A stretch of DNA of 64,000 nt from Gammaproteobacteria bacterium (lineage in GTDB: Bacteria > Pseudomonadota > Gammaproteobacteria > Xanthomonadales > SZUA-36). This document shows positions 1-7,720 of this stretch, piece after piece. Made by a program: the position numbers and the translations under genes. The stretch lies in the NCBI GenBank assembly GCA_021772915.1, contig JAJFLB010000055.1:1-64000 (forward strand). Direction: 5' to 3'. Every line of letters begins with the position of its first letter. The first letter of the stretch is position 1. The notes under the pieces are model-generated. The model made no database searches. It saw nothing but the letters and a program-made list of their open reading frames with translations, and was not told where the DNA came from.

Positions 1-1
1 A

Positions 2-1282
2 GCTACACCCGCAGCCGCACAGAGAAATAGCAAGGACAAGGAAGAACGCAAGACCAGACAAACGGTGGCCATGAGTCAGCAGGTGTATGAAAAGCTGATG
101 GAAATCCAGGAGCTGGTTGAAGCTGAGGACTTTGTAGCATCTCAGGAAAAAATCAACGCAATCCAGCGAGGCAAAAAGAAGCTGTCACCCTATGAAGCCG
201 CCCAGATCTGGAACCTGTCCGGCTATGCTTACTACGTGCAGGAACGTTATCCAGAGGCGATACGTTCCTACGAGCAGGTCTTGCAACAGCCCGAGCTACC
301 CGAAGCCTTGCAACAAACTGCGCTCAAAACTCTCGCGCAACTGCACTTCACCGTCGAGAACTACAAGCTGGCGCTGGACACCATCAAACGCTTAATCGCC
401 ATCGTCCCCGAACCTGCTGCGGATGTGTTCACCTTGTTGGGTTCGGCATATTACCAGATGCAGCAATATGAGAAGGCCATAACCCCACTCAAGACTGCAA
501 TTGATATGTTCCGTGAACAGGGAAAGGTACCCCGAGAGAATTGGCTATTGCTGTTGCGTGTGTGCTACTGGGAACTCAAAGACTTTCCCAGTATGCTGCT
601 CGTACTTGAAGAACTGATCCATGCCTACCCCAAGGATACTTATATCCTGACGCTTGCCGGTGTACACAGCGAGCTGGGCGATACCAAGAAACAACTTTCA
701 CTCACCGAGTCACTTTACGAAAAAGGTTATATCGACGGTAAATCACACGCCGTAAATCTGGCAAATCTGTATTTGCTACATGGTCTCCCTTACAAAGCAG
801 CACGAGTACTCGAAAAGGAAATCGCCTCCAAGGCTGTGGATTCCAATGTCAGAAATTTGCGTCTGTTGTCACAGGCCTGGTATTCAGCCAGGGAAGACCT
901 GAAAGCCATTCCGCCGCTTAGCCAGGCCGCCGAGGCAGGTGAAGAAGGTGAGTTGTATATCCGTTTGGCGCAGTCCTATATCAACCTTGAAAAATGGGCC
1001 GAAGCCGCTGTAGCAGCCAGGAGGGGTCTGGCTATGGGCGACCTCAAACGTGAGGACAATGCCAACATCATGTACGGCATGGCATTGTTCAACCAGAAAA
1101 AACTGGAACAGGCAAGACGTGTTTTTGTGGCGGCGCGTAAAGACAAGCGCAGCCAACGTGCCGCCGGGCAGTGGATCAAGTATGTCGACAGTGAAATTCG
1201 CCGTCGTGACACACTGGAACAGAAATTGCCAGACATGAAACCGCGGGAAATTGACAACATCCTGAAAGCCAATTCGGATTAG
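2..1282 (+). CDS. Tetratricopeptide-repeat protein, 5' end outside the window
   Basis: The product is a solenoid of tetratricopeptide helix pairs over nearly its whole length, with repeat-like segments such as IWNLSGYAYYVQERYPEAI and LLGSAYYQMQQYEKAI. It ends in a charged segment with the WIKYVDSE motif. It resembles the periplasmic TPR proteins encoded next to TonB/ExbB/ExbD energiser genes; this is family knowledge, and no such genes are visible because the window starts here. The frame has no stop back to base 2. A GTG at 65 and an ATG at 71 are possible starts but lack a convincing ribosome site, and the sequence before them (basic, Lys/Glu-rich) looks like coding sequence after a signal peptide. 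The true start is therefore probably upstream of the window. A palindromic repeat follows directly after the stop. Confidence 0.8.
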   Translation, partial: ATPAAAQRNSKDKEERKTRQTVAMSQQVYEKLMEIQELVEAEDFVASQEKINAIQRGKKKLSPYEAAQIWNLSGYAYYVQERYPEAIRSYEQVLQQPELPEALQQTALKTLAQLHFTVENYKLALDTIKRLIAIVPEPAADVFTLLGSAYYQMQQYEKAITPLKTAIDMFREQGKVPRENWLLLLRVCYWELKDFPSMLLVLEELIHAYPKDTYILTLAGVHSELGDTKKQLSLTESLYEKGYIDGKSHAVNLANLYLLHGLPYKAARVLEKEIASKAVDSNVRNLRLLSQAWYSAREDLKAIPPLSQAAEAGEEGELYIRLAQSYINLEKWAEAAVAARRGLAMGDLKREDNANIMYGMALFNQKKLEQARRVFVAARKDKRSQRAAGQWIKYVDSEIRRRDTLEQKLPDMKPREIDNILKANSD

Positions 1283-1312
1283 GTTCCCGACGAGCAAACT
1301 CGTCGGTCCTAC
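1283..1312. repeat. Palindromic REP-like repeat, copy A
   Basis: A perfect 8-bp inverted repeat (CCGACGAG, then CAAA, then CTCGTCGG) with TTCC before it and TCCTAC after it begins one base after the TPR gene stop. The same core recurs at 20707-20764 and 37447-37732. It could act as a terminator or mRNA-end stabiliser. Confidence 0.75.
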
Positions 1313-1471
1313 AAAGCATCATTACCCTCAGGTCAATTGTTTTTTTCCAGAGCCTGAAGCAGGTTGGCTTGTTAGGTGGGAGATTTAAGGACTTCTGACA
1401 CACTCAACTAATTAACCTAAATGATATGATTTCACTCAACATTCACCGTTAGTTTGATCGGAGAAATGAAA

Positions 1472-2359
1472 ATGAACCGATTCGTCCTGCTCTTACTTGT
1501 TGTGTCCACCACGAGTCTCGCAGACGACCCCTTTGCCTGTGTCGATCCGGAATTTACCGACGCGTTTTTGAGAGGCTGGTCTACCGGCCCGATTACGTAC
1601 TCAACGTCTATTCCTGATAATTTTCCGGACCTGAGTGTTCCAGATCGTTTTACGCTGGTAGGAAGCCGGGTCGCGGCTTCATCTTCATCCGTGGTCTACA
1701 AAACGGACGTTGGTGCGCAAGCTGCTCTAGCGAGCGCAATTAGCACAATGACTGATGCCGGTTGGACGAAAAAAGAGGAACATCGAATGTCGAGCGGAGG
1801 CTTTCAAACCACGGTGATGCCAAAGAGGGCACTTCTCTGCCGGGATCAAAATGATAACACTCGTGCTTTGATGGCTATGGCCCACAGTGGGCCTGGTCAA
1901 TCGTATGTGTCGTTTCAGTTGCATAGTCAAGCACAGTTGCAGAGTTGCAGCGAATCTGCCGCGCTGTCAAGTCTACGGATGCAATACGAATCGCTAAACG
2001 GGCACATTCCAACACTAATGCTTCCCGAAGATGCAAAGTCATCCAACAATCATGGTGGCAGCAGTGGCGATGAAGCCAATTCTCGTGTGGACGTTCTGAC
2101 GAGCATGAGTCGTGAAGGTCTGCTCAGCTTTCTGGGTGACCAAATCCAGGACCAGAATTGGGCGTTCGATACCAATTGGTCAGGAGAATTGTCGGCTGGT
2201 TCCTCGTGGACACTGGATACGCCTGACGATGGGAAGCTGATAGGGACACTTCAAATACTTGGACCCTCTGTCGGTGCGGTGCGTGTACGGTTTAGTGTTT
2301 TCCCGGCGGAGCCCAAGATTGGTGGTCCTCAAAGTAACATGACGATAATGCGGCCTTAG
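1472..2359 (+). CDS. Hypothetical secreted protein, 295 aa
   Basis: I do not recognise the family. The N-terminus is a signal peptide (MNRFVLLLLVVSTTSLA, cleavage before DDPF), so the protein is likely periplasmic or exported. The mature part contains a few cysteines (FACVD, LLCRD, LQSC) and a Ser/Gly-rich linker near the middle. I chose the ATG at 1472 because a GGAG lies 8 bases before it; the in-frame ATG at 1466 sits too close to that GGAG. The gene stands alone, followed by 83 bases before the next gene. The region is accessory in character, at the edge of an attC-bearing segment. Confidence 0.6.
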   Translation: MNRFVLLLLVVSTTSLADDPFACVDPEFTDAFLRGWSTGPITYSTSIPDNFPDLSVPDRFTLVGSRVAASSSSVVYKTDVGAQAALASAISTMTDAGWTKKEEHRMSSGGFQTTVMPKRALLCRDQNDNTRALMAMAHSGPGQSYVSFQLHSQAQLQSCSESAALSSLRMQYESLNGHIPTLMLPEDAKSSNNHGGSSGDEANSRVDVLTSMSREGLLSFLGDQIQDQNWAFDTNWSGELSAGSSWTLDTPDDGKLIGTLQILGPSVGAVRVRFSVFPAEPKIGGPQSNMTIMRP

Positions 2360-2442
2360 CCAGGAAGCTGCAATCGAGTTTAATGAAATCTGAAATTCAA
2401 GATTGCGTATGTTGCATCACCTTTTCCACATAATATGTAGCT

Positions 2443-2985
2443 ATGTACTGTAAGGTGAATTATGCAACGTGTTGCCTGATTCTGACTCTGTGCCTTTCCG
2501 GACCCCCAACTTCCGGGTATTTGTCTACCCATCCAGAATTTGAATCCCTGCATGAAGGCTCGCCGAATGCTATACAGCTAACGTGGTACGTCTCTTGGAA
2601 GCCAGTTGTTCACTTGCGGATTACTGAGAAATTCAATCATGCGTTGACTGAATATTCAGTCTCAAAGGAAACAGTCAAGCCACTACGCAGTAGGCGAATT
2701 AGTTTGAGTGACTGGAATAGGATTAAGGCACTGGTGGATGCGACGGATTTTTGGGACGGCTACGGTCACTGTGCCGAACTTGCCTTTAAGGAAAACCGAG
2801 ATTACGTAGAAAAAGACGATAAATGCATTGCAGTAAGAGTGGTGGATGGTGCATCAATTACATTCCAGGCAAAGAAAGGCAAAAGCATTCTAGGCACCAA
2901 ACAGCGATCAACTGCTATTGGGTACAAAGAACTGACGAGTATGGCAAAAGAAATATTGAAAATTGGCGAAATCAAGTATTGGTAG
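2443..2985 (+). CDS. Hypothetical protein with N-terminal hydrophobic segment, 180 aa (putative integron cassette gene)
   Basis: No family is recognised. A hydrophobic N-terminus (ATCCLILTLCLSG) suggests export or a membrane anchor. The rest is soluble, with a Trp-rich central part (LTWYVSWKP, LSDWNRI, FWDGYGHC). The gene is AT-richer than the housekeeping genes of the window. An attC-like site starts 18 bases after the stop codon, the usual arrangement of a gene cassette. Cassette genes are commonly orphans of this kind. Confidence 0.55.
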   Translation: MYCKVNYATCCLILTLCLSGPPTSGYLSTHPEFESLHEGSPNAIQLTWYVSWKPVVHLRITEKFNHALTEYSVSKETVKPLRSRRISLSDWNRIKALVDATDFWDGYGHCAELAFKENRDYVEKDDKCIAVRVVDGASITFQAKKGKSILGTKQRSTAIGYKELTSMAKEILKIGEIKYW

Positions 2986-3003
2986 AAGGAGTGCAAAGTC
3001 AGT

Positions 3004-3066
3004 GCATAACACTTCATTACACACGGACGCCAGCAAGACTGGTGCCGGTTAATTCAAACGTTATAT
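3004..3066 (+). other. attC-like integron recombination site (first)
   Basis: About 63 bases that match attC architecture. The site starts with GCATAAC and ends with AAACGTTATA. Between these it has pairing inner arms (around ATTACACACGG and CCGGTTAATTC) and a small central hairpin (GCCAG, CAAGA, CTGG). It follows directly after the 180-aa gene and precedes the next small gene. No structure calculation was possible. Confidence 0.6.
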
Positions 3067-3082
3067 TTAACGGGATACTGAT

Positions 3083-3331
3083 TTGAGCCCACCAGCATTT
3101 TTGCCACCTCAGGTTCGACCCAGTAAGCGCTGTGCTCGATGTGGGCTTTGGTACCCAAAAAAGGAACAACCGTGTACACATTGTGAAGGTTTGAGTGATG
3201 TCGAAGTTGCATTACTCAAAGAAAAGTATGAAAAGAGGCACGAGGGTAACTCAAACCTGGGGCGGTGGTTTTTACTATTTGCCGTTGTTTTTGCGATCCT
3301 GCTTCTGGTGGTATTCGCCCGTGGCATATAG
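3083..3331 (+). CDS. Small zinc-ribbon membrane protein, 82 aa (putative cassette gene)
   Basis: An N-terminal cysteine pair motif (CARCG at about 18-22, then CTHC at about 31-34) looks like a zinc ribbon. A single strongly hydrophobic helix (WFLLFAVVFAILLLVVFA) closes the protein. It probably sits in the inner membrane with the ribbon in the cytoplasm; the function is unknown. The start is a TTG at 3083, so the N-terminus is uncertain. It lies between two attC-like sites, 17 bases after one and 3 bases before the next, and so has the layout of a mobile gene cassette. Confidence 0.55.
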   Translation: MSPPAFLPPQVRPSKRCARCGLWYPKKEQPCTHCEGLSDVEVALLKEKYEKRHEGNSNLGRWFLLFAVVFAILLLVVFARGI

Positions 3332-3334
3332 ATA

Positions 3335-3437
3335 TATAACAAGGTGTTTAAGTGCGTTCCGCCAGCGATCTGCCTCCACCCGATGCAGCTTCGCTACTCC
3401 GCGGGTTCTGCCCCGTTCTCACGGACGTTCAGTTAAG
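3335..3437 (+). other. attC-like site truncated by an IS remnant (second)
   Basis: The left half is typical: TATAACAAGGTGTTTAAG followed by TGCGTTCCGCC. About 80 bases later ACGGACGTTCAGTTAA resembles the matching inner right arm. The expected terminal GTTATA-type core is missing; transposase sequence replaces it from about 3429-3440 on. The site therefore looks like an attC destroyed by insertion or deletion. Confidence 0.45.
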
Positions 3438-3725
3438 AGCAGTCTGATCGGACATCTTTAGCTTATGTCTTTTTCTCTGATTGTAAAACACTTCGATGTA
3501 ATCGCAGAAATCTGCCCTGGCTTCTGCCCGGGTAATGTATCGGCGGCGGTTAACTCGCTCGCGCTTCAACAAGCCAAAAAAGCTTTCCGTCGCAGCATTG
3601 TCATGGCAGCTTCCAACGGCACTCATGCTGCAAATGATGTTGTGATCACCTAAAAAATATTGGTATTCATGGCTCGTGTATTGGGAGCCACGATCAGAGT
3701 GCAGAAAGACAAGATGGCTGTTTAA
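3429..3725 (-). pseudogene. IS3-family transposase (OrfB), C-terminal remnant
   Basis: Reading leftward from 3725, one frame encodes the end of an IS3-family DDE transposase. It contains the HSDRGSQYTS motif around the second catalytic Asp, then the conserved MSAVGSCHDNAATESFF stretch with the catalytic Glu, and ends after YNQRKRH. Everything upstream (OrfA, the first Asp) is missing, and no complete inverted repeats are seen. The last residues differ from the usual family ending, which implies truncation at the left edge as well. At the right edge the frame joins directly to the stop codon of the RDD gene. It is a dead fragment that marks a past insertion into the cassette region. Confidence 0.85.
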
Positions 3726-4277
3726 TTAACCAGCGTCGTCATCGCCGGTGTCCGTGTTTAATGATTCGCTAGGTATCTTTATCACAACCGACCCAGCGAT
3801 GAAATCATGAATTGCCCTACGCTTGTTGTTAAACAACATGGTTACCAATTCCAGCACCATCCAGCCATATAGAATATCCGTTGTAGCAATGGCAACTGGG
3901 CTCTTGACCAATTCCTCGTTAGTTACTCCAGCAAAAGCCACTTGATACGCTACATAGAAACTAAAAGGCAAGGTTAGAATCAGAACGGTATCTCTTAACG
4001 CTGCCTGTTTGTAACTGAGTTCGGTTTCACTGACGTCCAATACAATTACCTCTGTGGCCATTTTGCCGAAGGTTTGTCCAAACGTGCCGTGCATTGCAAC
4101 GCTGTATGCAATTCCGATGGAAGACATAACAACCATCCACAAAAACAAAGGTAATTCCGAAACCCCGGAAGAAACGACCCATCTATCGACAAAAACAAGT
4201 GGCAAGAAAATTAGACCATCGACGAAAAGAGCAAAAAATCGACGCCAAAATGTTTGATATTTTTCCTGGATCATCAC
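3726..4277 (-). CDS. RDD-family integral membrane protein, 183 aa (putative cassette gene)
   Basis: The sequence starts with a short cytoplasmic segment rich in aromatic and basic residues (FWRRFFALFVDGLIF). The Arg-Arg and Asp pattern in the first helix is typical of the RDD family. Further hydrophobic segments follow, with a GTFGQTFGKMATEV motif near residue 65-80, also characteristic. RDD proteins are small inner-membrane proteins; some have been linked to ion tolerance, but a specific role cannot be given here. The stop codon (TAA, 3728-3726) is exactly at the join to the transposase remnant, so the native C-terminus may have been altered. An attC-like site lies just upstream on the same strand, which supports cassette origin. 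Confidence 0.75.
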   Translation of the reverse strand: MMIQEKYQTFWRRFFALFVDGLIFLPLVFVDRWVVSSGVSELPLFLWMVVMSSIGIAYSVAMHGTFGQTFGKMATEVIVLDVSETELSYKQAALRDTVLILTLPFSFYVAYQVAFAGVTNEELVKSPVAIATTDILYGWMVLELVTMLFNNKRRAIHDFIAGSVVIKIPSESLNTDTGDDDAG

Positions 4278-4284
4278 TCTGTAA

Positions 4285-4371
4285 ACCTAACGTTTTAGTT
4301 AAGCGGCGTTGCGGAGCAACGTCCGCTGGAGCCAGCTTGCTGGCGGAACGTACTTTAACGAATTGTTAGCT
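4285..4371 (-). other. attC integron recombination site (third, best preserved)
   Basis: Read on the minus strand, the site opens with GCTAACAATTCGTTAAAG and closes with GCTTAACTAAAACGTTAGG. These match, almost base for base, the ends of classical 60-base elements such as the aadA attC. The 87-base interior is an imperfect palindrome containing CGTTCCGCCAGC with its near complement and GTTGCTCCGCAAC. It lies directly downstream of the 74-aa gene and upstream of the RDD gene, exactly where an attC belongs. Confidence 0.8.
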
Positions 4372-4390
4372 TGACGTGACAACTGAGCTT

Positions 4391-4615
4391 TTACTCTAGG
4401 AATCTCTTAACAATTGGCAACGAAACAAGAACCAAAATACCGTAGATCGCATAGTAAGAATAAATTCCCAGACTAAAATTCACTGGTCCCAATTGAATCA
4501 GTAGATATATTCCCAACATACCAACAAAAATAAAAATAATGGCAGCTAACACTACAGATGCCACCATGATTTCAATCCAATTGCATATTTCTTTGATCAC
4601 TTTATGTGAGCCCAA
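4391..4615 (-). CDS. Small two-helix membrane protein, 74 aa (putative cassette gene)
   Basis: The product is almost entirely two or three hydrophobic segments (VASVVLAAIIFIFVGMLGIY, then IYSYYAIYGILVLVSL) with a short charged N-terminus. It therefore spans the inner membrane; the family is not recognised. The start may be the TTG at 4615 or the GTG at 4600. The stop codon is followed 20 bases later by a well-formed attC, so gene plus site form one cassette oriented leftward. Confidence 0.5.
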   Translation of the reverse strand: MGSHKVIKEICNWIEIMVASVVLAAIIFIFVGMLGIYLLIQLGPVNFSLGIYSYYAIYGILVLVSLPIVKRFLE

Positions 4616-4702
4616 CTACATTTATGTGGAAAACAGTGATGTAACACACCAAATTGCGGTTTTTGTGGCTTTCATATCCAAATTTCTCCCTTCTTACCTA
4701 CA

Positions 4703-4723
4703 GGCTAGCGTGAGGTTAACGCC
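4703..4723 (-). other. Possible degenerate half attC
   Basis: On the minus strand, GGCGTTAACCTCACGCTAGC closely resembles the right half of a 60-base element (CTTAACTCAAGCGTTAG). No matching left half is seen beyond it. It would be the remains of the preceding site of the leftward cassette row. The rest of 4616-4990 holds nothing else that I can name. Confidence 0.3.
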
Positions 4724-4989
4724 AGAACAAACGGGCACCTCTTCCGTGTAAACATCCTATTTGACCACAAAGGGGCAAGTTTTTCTCACACTATCTGCAA
4801 ATCAAACTGGCGGAACTTACTACCTTCAAACCCCTTGTTTTGTCCAACTACCATTGACGGTGAACAGTAGTGAAACTGAAGGGCTGGACCCAGTCGAAAA
4901 TGGTAACATTGATCTGCGCCATGGGAGGGGAGGTCACAATGCTTGAGTACATCAGAACCGTTAGAGGCGAGGAACCCAAGAAGCACGAA

Positions 4990-5126
4990 GTGTATCGACC
5001 GGGAAAATCCCGCAAAGCAAGTAACGAACGACATTGTTCACACAACAGATTTGTTTCCCACCATTGCCAAATGGGTAGGCGGCGATATCCCGAAAGATCG
5101 CACACCGGATGGTATTGACCAACAGG
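4990..5126 (+). pseudogene. Sulfatase gene relic
   Basis: A short stretch encodes VTNDIVHTTDLFPTIAKW, GGDIPKDRTPDGID and QQ, the segment of type I sulfatases (arylsulfatase family) that follows the conserved W-P-G-K element. Just upstream a different frame gives YRPGK, so a frameshift separates the two pieces. The N-terminal catalytic part with the C/S-x-P-x-R formylglycine motif is absent, and no full-length frame exists. This is a decayed fragment. Confidence 0.6.
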
Positions 5127-5144
5127 TAAGATGCCAGGCGTTGA

Positions 5145-5435
5145 TCAGGCCACGCGGTCAAAAAACTGCAGGTCCATTTCCCCGGCAACACAGTCCAGGA
5201 TAGGCGGCACCATGCGCTGATGGTAATCGGCTTGCTGGTGGAGCTCGAAGGCCTGCTGGTCGCTGAAACGGGCATAGACGACGTAGACACCGGGTTTGTC
5301 CATATGCCGGATGACGTCATACACGATCAGACCGGGTTCGTTGGCGTGGGAAATTTCCGACAGCTCGGTTTGCAAACGCTCGAATTCCGCCTCCTTGCCG
5401 GCGCAAACGTTGAGTGTCGCAATAAATACAACCAT
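5145..5435 (-). CDS. ABM-fold (antibiotic biosynthesis monooxygenase-like) protein, 96 aa
   Basis: This is a single ABM domain of the usual 90-100 residue length. It begins with the beta strand MVVFIATLNVCAGKEAEFE and continues with a central EPGLIVYDVIRHMDKPGVYVVYARF strand pair (described by its ends at about 34-58). An amphipathic helix with conserved His residues (ELHQQADYHQRM) follows. ABM proteins are small ferredoxin-like-fold dimers, usually heme-free oxygenases or isomerases acting on aromatic or polyketide compounds. A strong GGAGGAAT ribosome site precedes the ATG. A second, related protein is encoded at 7319-7609 beside the CoA ligase, so the pair probably serves the same pathway. 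Confidence 0.75.
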   Translation of the reverse strand: MVVFIATLNVCAGKEAEFERLQTELSEISHANEPGLIVYDVIRHMDKPGVYVVYARFSDQQAFELHQQADYHQRMVPPILDCVAGEMDLQFFDRVA

Positions 5436-5522
5436 TTATTCCTCCTTCATGGATCTCACACCGCAGACTAGCTGGGCATGGTAGATTGATCGTTACATAA
5501 CACCAGGCTTCGGGTGAGTGAA

Positions 5523-5623
5523 GGGTAACGGGTAGCTGCAGACGGGACCGTAATCCGTAGGGAACGGATTTCGAGCGCACATGGACGTCTTGAGCGTGTC
5601 CCGTCTGCAGCTACCCGTTACCC
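5523..5623. repeat. 26-bp perfect inverted repeat with internal hairpin
   Basis: Bases 5523-5548 and 5598-5623 are exact reverse complements and are separated by 49 bases. The spacer itself contains a 7-bp hairpin (AATCCGT ... ACGGATT). The element fills the gap between the two leftward genes and could be a terminator-like structure or a small non-autonomous mobile element. Confidence 0.8.
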
Positions 5624-5656
5624 CCACCCTCCCAAATCATACTGCTGGAATTCATC

Positions 5657-7315
5657 CTAGAATCCGAGTTCTTCGTTAAGCTGATCCTGCAGGCGGAATT
5701 TCTGGATCTTGGTCGACGAGATCGGCCATTCCTCCACGAAACGCACATAACGCGGTATCTTGAATCCCGCGATATTGCCCTTGCAAAACCCAATCAACTC
5801 TTCTTCACTGGTCTGCTGGCCCGGTTCGAGTTCAATAAAGGCTGCGGGTACTTCAATCAGCCGCGGATGAGGGATACCGACAACCTGCGCCAGCTTGACC
5901 GCATCGTGTTGCTGCAGATAGGTTTCGATCTCAACAGCCGCCACATTTTCGCCACCCACTTTAAGCATATCGCGGAGACGGCCATGAAACATCAACTGGC
6001 CATCGGGGTCGATCGAAATCAGGTCTCCGGAATGGAACCAGCCTTCGTTATCCAGTGCTTCGGCGGTTTTTTCCGGTGCTTTATAATACTCGGTGAAAGT
6101 ACTGTAACCACGTATCCACGCCTCACCCTTTTCCCCGGCGGCAACCTCCTCACCGGTCTCCGGATGCATGGCTTTAACTTCCATACCCGACAACGGCGTA
6201 CCCAACCGTGTAAAACGTTGTTTCTCGGTAGCGTCCAGACGGGAGGTGGATACCGTTCCGGCGGTCTCGGTCATACCGAAGGTGCCGACAAATACTGCGT
6301 TGGGTAAGGCCTTTTTCATCTTGTCACCGATTTCCGGTGGCTGCACGGCAAAGTTGGCGTTCATCATCTTGACGGCACTGAGATCCGTGGTTTCAAAATC
6401 CGGGTGATCGACAATGTCCGACATAATGGTCCAGAAACAGGGATAGGTCGCAGTAACCTTCTCTTCCTCCATCATTTTCAGGGCTTCACCCGCCTGGAAG
6501 TAATTGGTTGTGACGTAGGTGCCGCCCTGGGCGAATATGGCGGCCAGTGGCAGGATGGCAGCGATGTGGAACATTGGCAACGGTGACCAGAAACTGTCCT
6601 TTGCCGTCAATTCGTAACGCTCCGCCAAGGCCGCACCGTTGCGCACGATGGCCTCGTGCGAAATCATGCAGCCCTTCGGGTTGGCGGTGGTGCCCGAAGT
6701 GTAAAGAATCAGTGCGGTGCTGCCGAGACTGACCTGCAAACGCTTGAGGTGCAGCTTATCCAGATCACCGTCCTCACCCAAAGCGGTGAATTGCTCCTGA
6801 TCCAGTATGCCCGGTGCTGAGGACTCCCCGAATAACACGATATTCCTCAATAGAGGTGCTTGTTCCAATTGCAGTGCTTGAGCATTGCCCGTTGCGAGCC
6901 CCGGCAAGGCTTTGTTGAGTCGTTCAACGAAATTCACCGCATCTGCAATTTTATCGGTGGTCAGTAATACACACAGATCTGCATTCTCGATGATATAAGC
7001 CAATTCAGGCGGTTGGTAGCGGGCATTAACAGGTACGCTGACCGCACCCAGCAAGGCCGTGGCAAACATCGTGATGATAAAGTCCATACCCGTGGGTAAT
7101 AACAGGCCAACATGATCACCGCTGCCCACACCGAGAGCCTGCAAACTCAGGGCACGTTGGATGGCCTGATCACGCAATTGGGCAAAAGTCAGCCGTCGGT
7201 AGGGAAGTACCACTGCCATGGTGTCCGGCTGCGCATCGGCTGCGATCAATAACAAATCACCCAGCGAGGTTGCCTGGACCCTGATGGATCCCAGCTCAGA
7301 ATTCAGATCGTTCAT
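5657..7315 (-). CDS. AMP-forming acyl-CoA synthetase / ligase, 552 aa
   Basis: A member of the ANL superfamily that activates a carboxylic acid to its acyl-AMP and then the CoA thioester. All core motifs are present in order: the phosphate-binding loop YTSGTTANPKG at about 205-215, GTFGMTETAG in the middle, GWFHSGDL, the hinge GRLRDMLKVGGENV, and the C-terminal catalytic lysine region PISSTKIQKFRL (Lys536 or Lys539). The layout resembles carnitine/crotonobetaine- or cyclohexanecarboxylate-type CoA ligases, but the substrate cannot be named. It starts 3 bases after the stop of the upstream ABM protein gene (7319-7609), so the two are co-transcribed. A divergent Rieske/oxygenase set next door suggests degradation of an aromatic or alicyclic acid (inference). 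Confidence 0.9.
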   Translation of the reverse strand: MNDLNSELGSIRVQATSLGDLLLIAADAQPDTMAVVLPYRRLTFAQLRDQAIQRALSLQALGVGSGDHVGLLLPTGMDFIITMFATALLGAVSVPVNARYQPPELAYIIENADLCVLLTTDKIADAVNFVERLNKALPGLATGNAQALQLEQAPLLRNIVLFGESSAPGILDQEQFTALGEDGDLDKLHLKRLQVSLGSTALILYTSGTTANPKGCMISHEAIVRNGAALAERYELTAKDSFWSPLPMFHIAAILPLAAIFAQGGTYVTTNYFQAGEALKMMEEEKVTATYPCFWTIMSDIVDHPDFETTDLSAVKMMNANFAVQPPEIGDKMKKALPNAVFVGTFGMTETAGTVSTSRLDATEKQRFTRLGTPLSGMEVKAMHPETGEEVAAGEKGEAWIRGYSTFTEYYKAPEKTAEALDNEGWFHSGDLISIDPDGQLMFHGRLRDMLKVGGENVAAVEIETYLQQHDAVKLAQVVGIPHPRLIEVPAAFIELEPGQQTSEEELIGFCKGNIAGFKIPRYVRFVEEWPISSTKIQKFRLQDQLNEELGF

Positions 7316-7318
7316 GAT

Positions 7319-7609
7319 TCAGTCCAGTGGGTCCAGGAATTCCCGGACATAGGTGCCGTCAATACATTCGATCAAGCCGGGTGCCAGTTCATGGAAATGA
7401 GGTGTGTTTTGGTGTGCTTCTTCAGCTGCTTCGGAAGCGAATTGTTCATACACCGCGTAACCCATGGGTTCATCCCTGAGTTTAAAAAACTGGTAATTAA
7501 GGGTTTCAGGTTCAAGTGCTTTGACTTTCTCGGTCAGAACCTTGGCAATGCGGACGAATTCTTCTTCCTTGCCCTGTTTAATCTTCATACGTGCCAGAAA
7601 TGTCATCAT
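7319..7609 (-). CDS. ABM-fold protein, 96 aa, upstream of the CoA ligase
   Basis: A second small ABM domain protein. It begins MMTFLARMKIKQGKEEEFV, has a central strand NYQFFKLRDEPMGYAVYEQF and a helix with the pattern HQNTPHFHEL, where histidines are typical of the family. It shares fold and length with the protein encoded at 5145-5435 but is clearly diverged. It is the first gene of the leftward transcription unit that continues into the CoA ligase. The start may be either of two adjacent ATGs (7609, 7606). It is probably an accessory oxygenase or isomerase of the pathway. Confidence 0.75.
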   Translation of the reverse strand: MMTFLARMKIKQGKEEEFVRIAKVLTEKVKALEPETLNYQFFKLRDEPMGYAVYEQFASEAAEEAHQNTPHFHELAPGLIECIDGTYVREFLDPLD

Positions 7610-7720
7610 GTTCCGCTCTCCTGCTTGCCTGACTTGGCATGTTTTGAATTAGTTTCAATTATTTTATAGTATAAACCATCCGAAGAATATCCTGACAACT
7701 TTAGAGCGTAGAATACTGTA

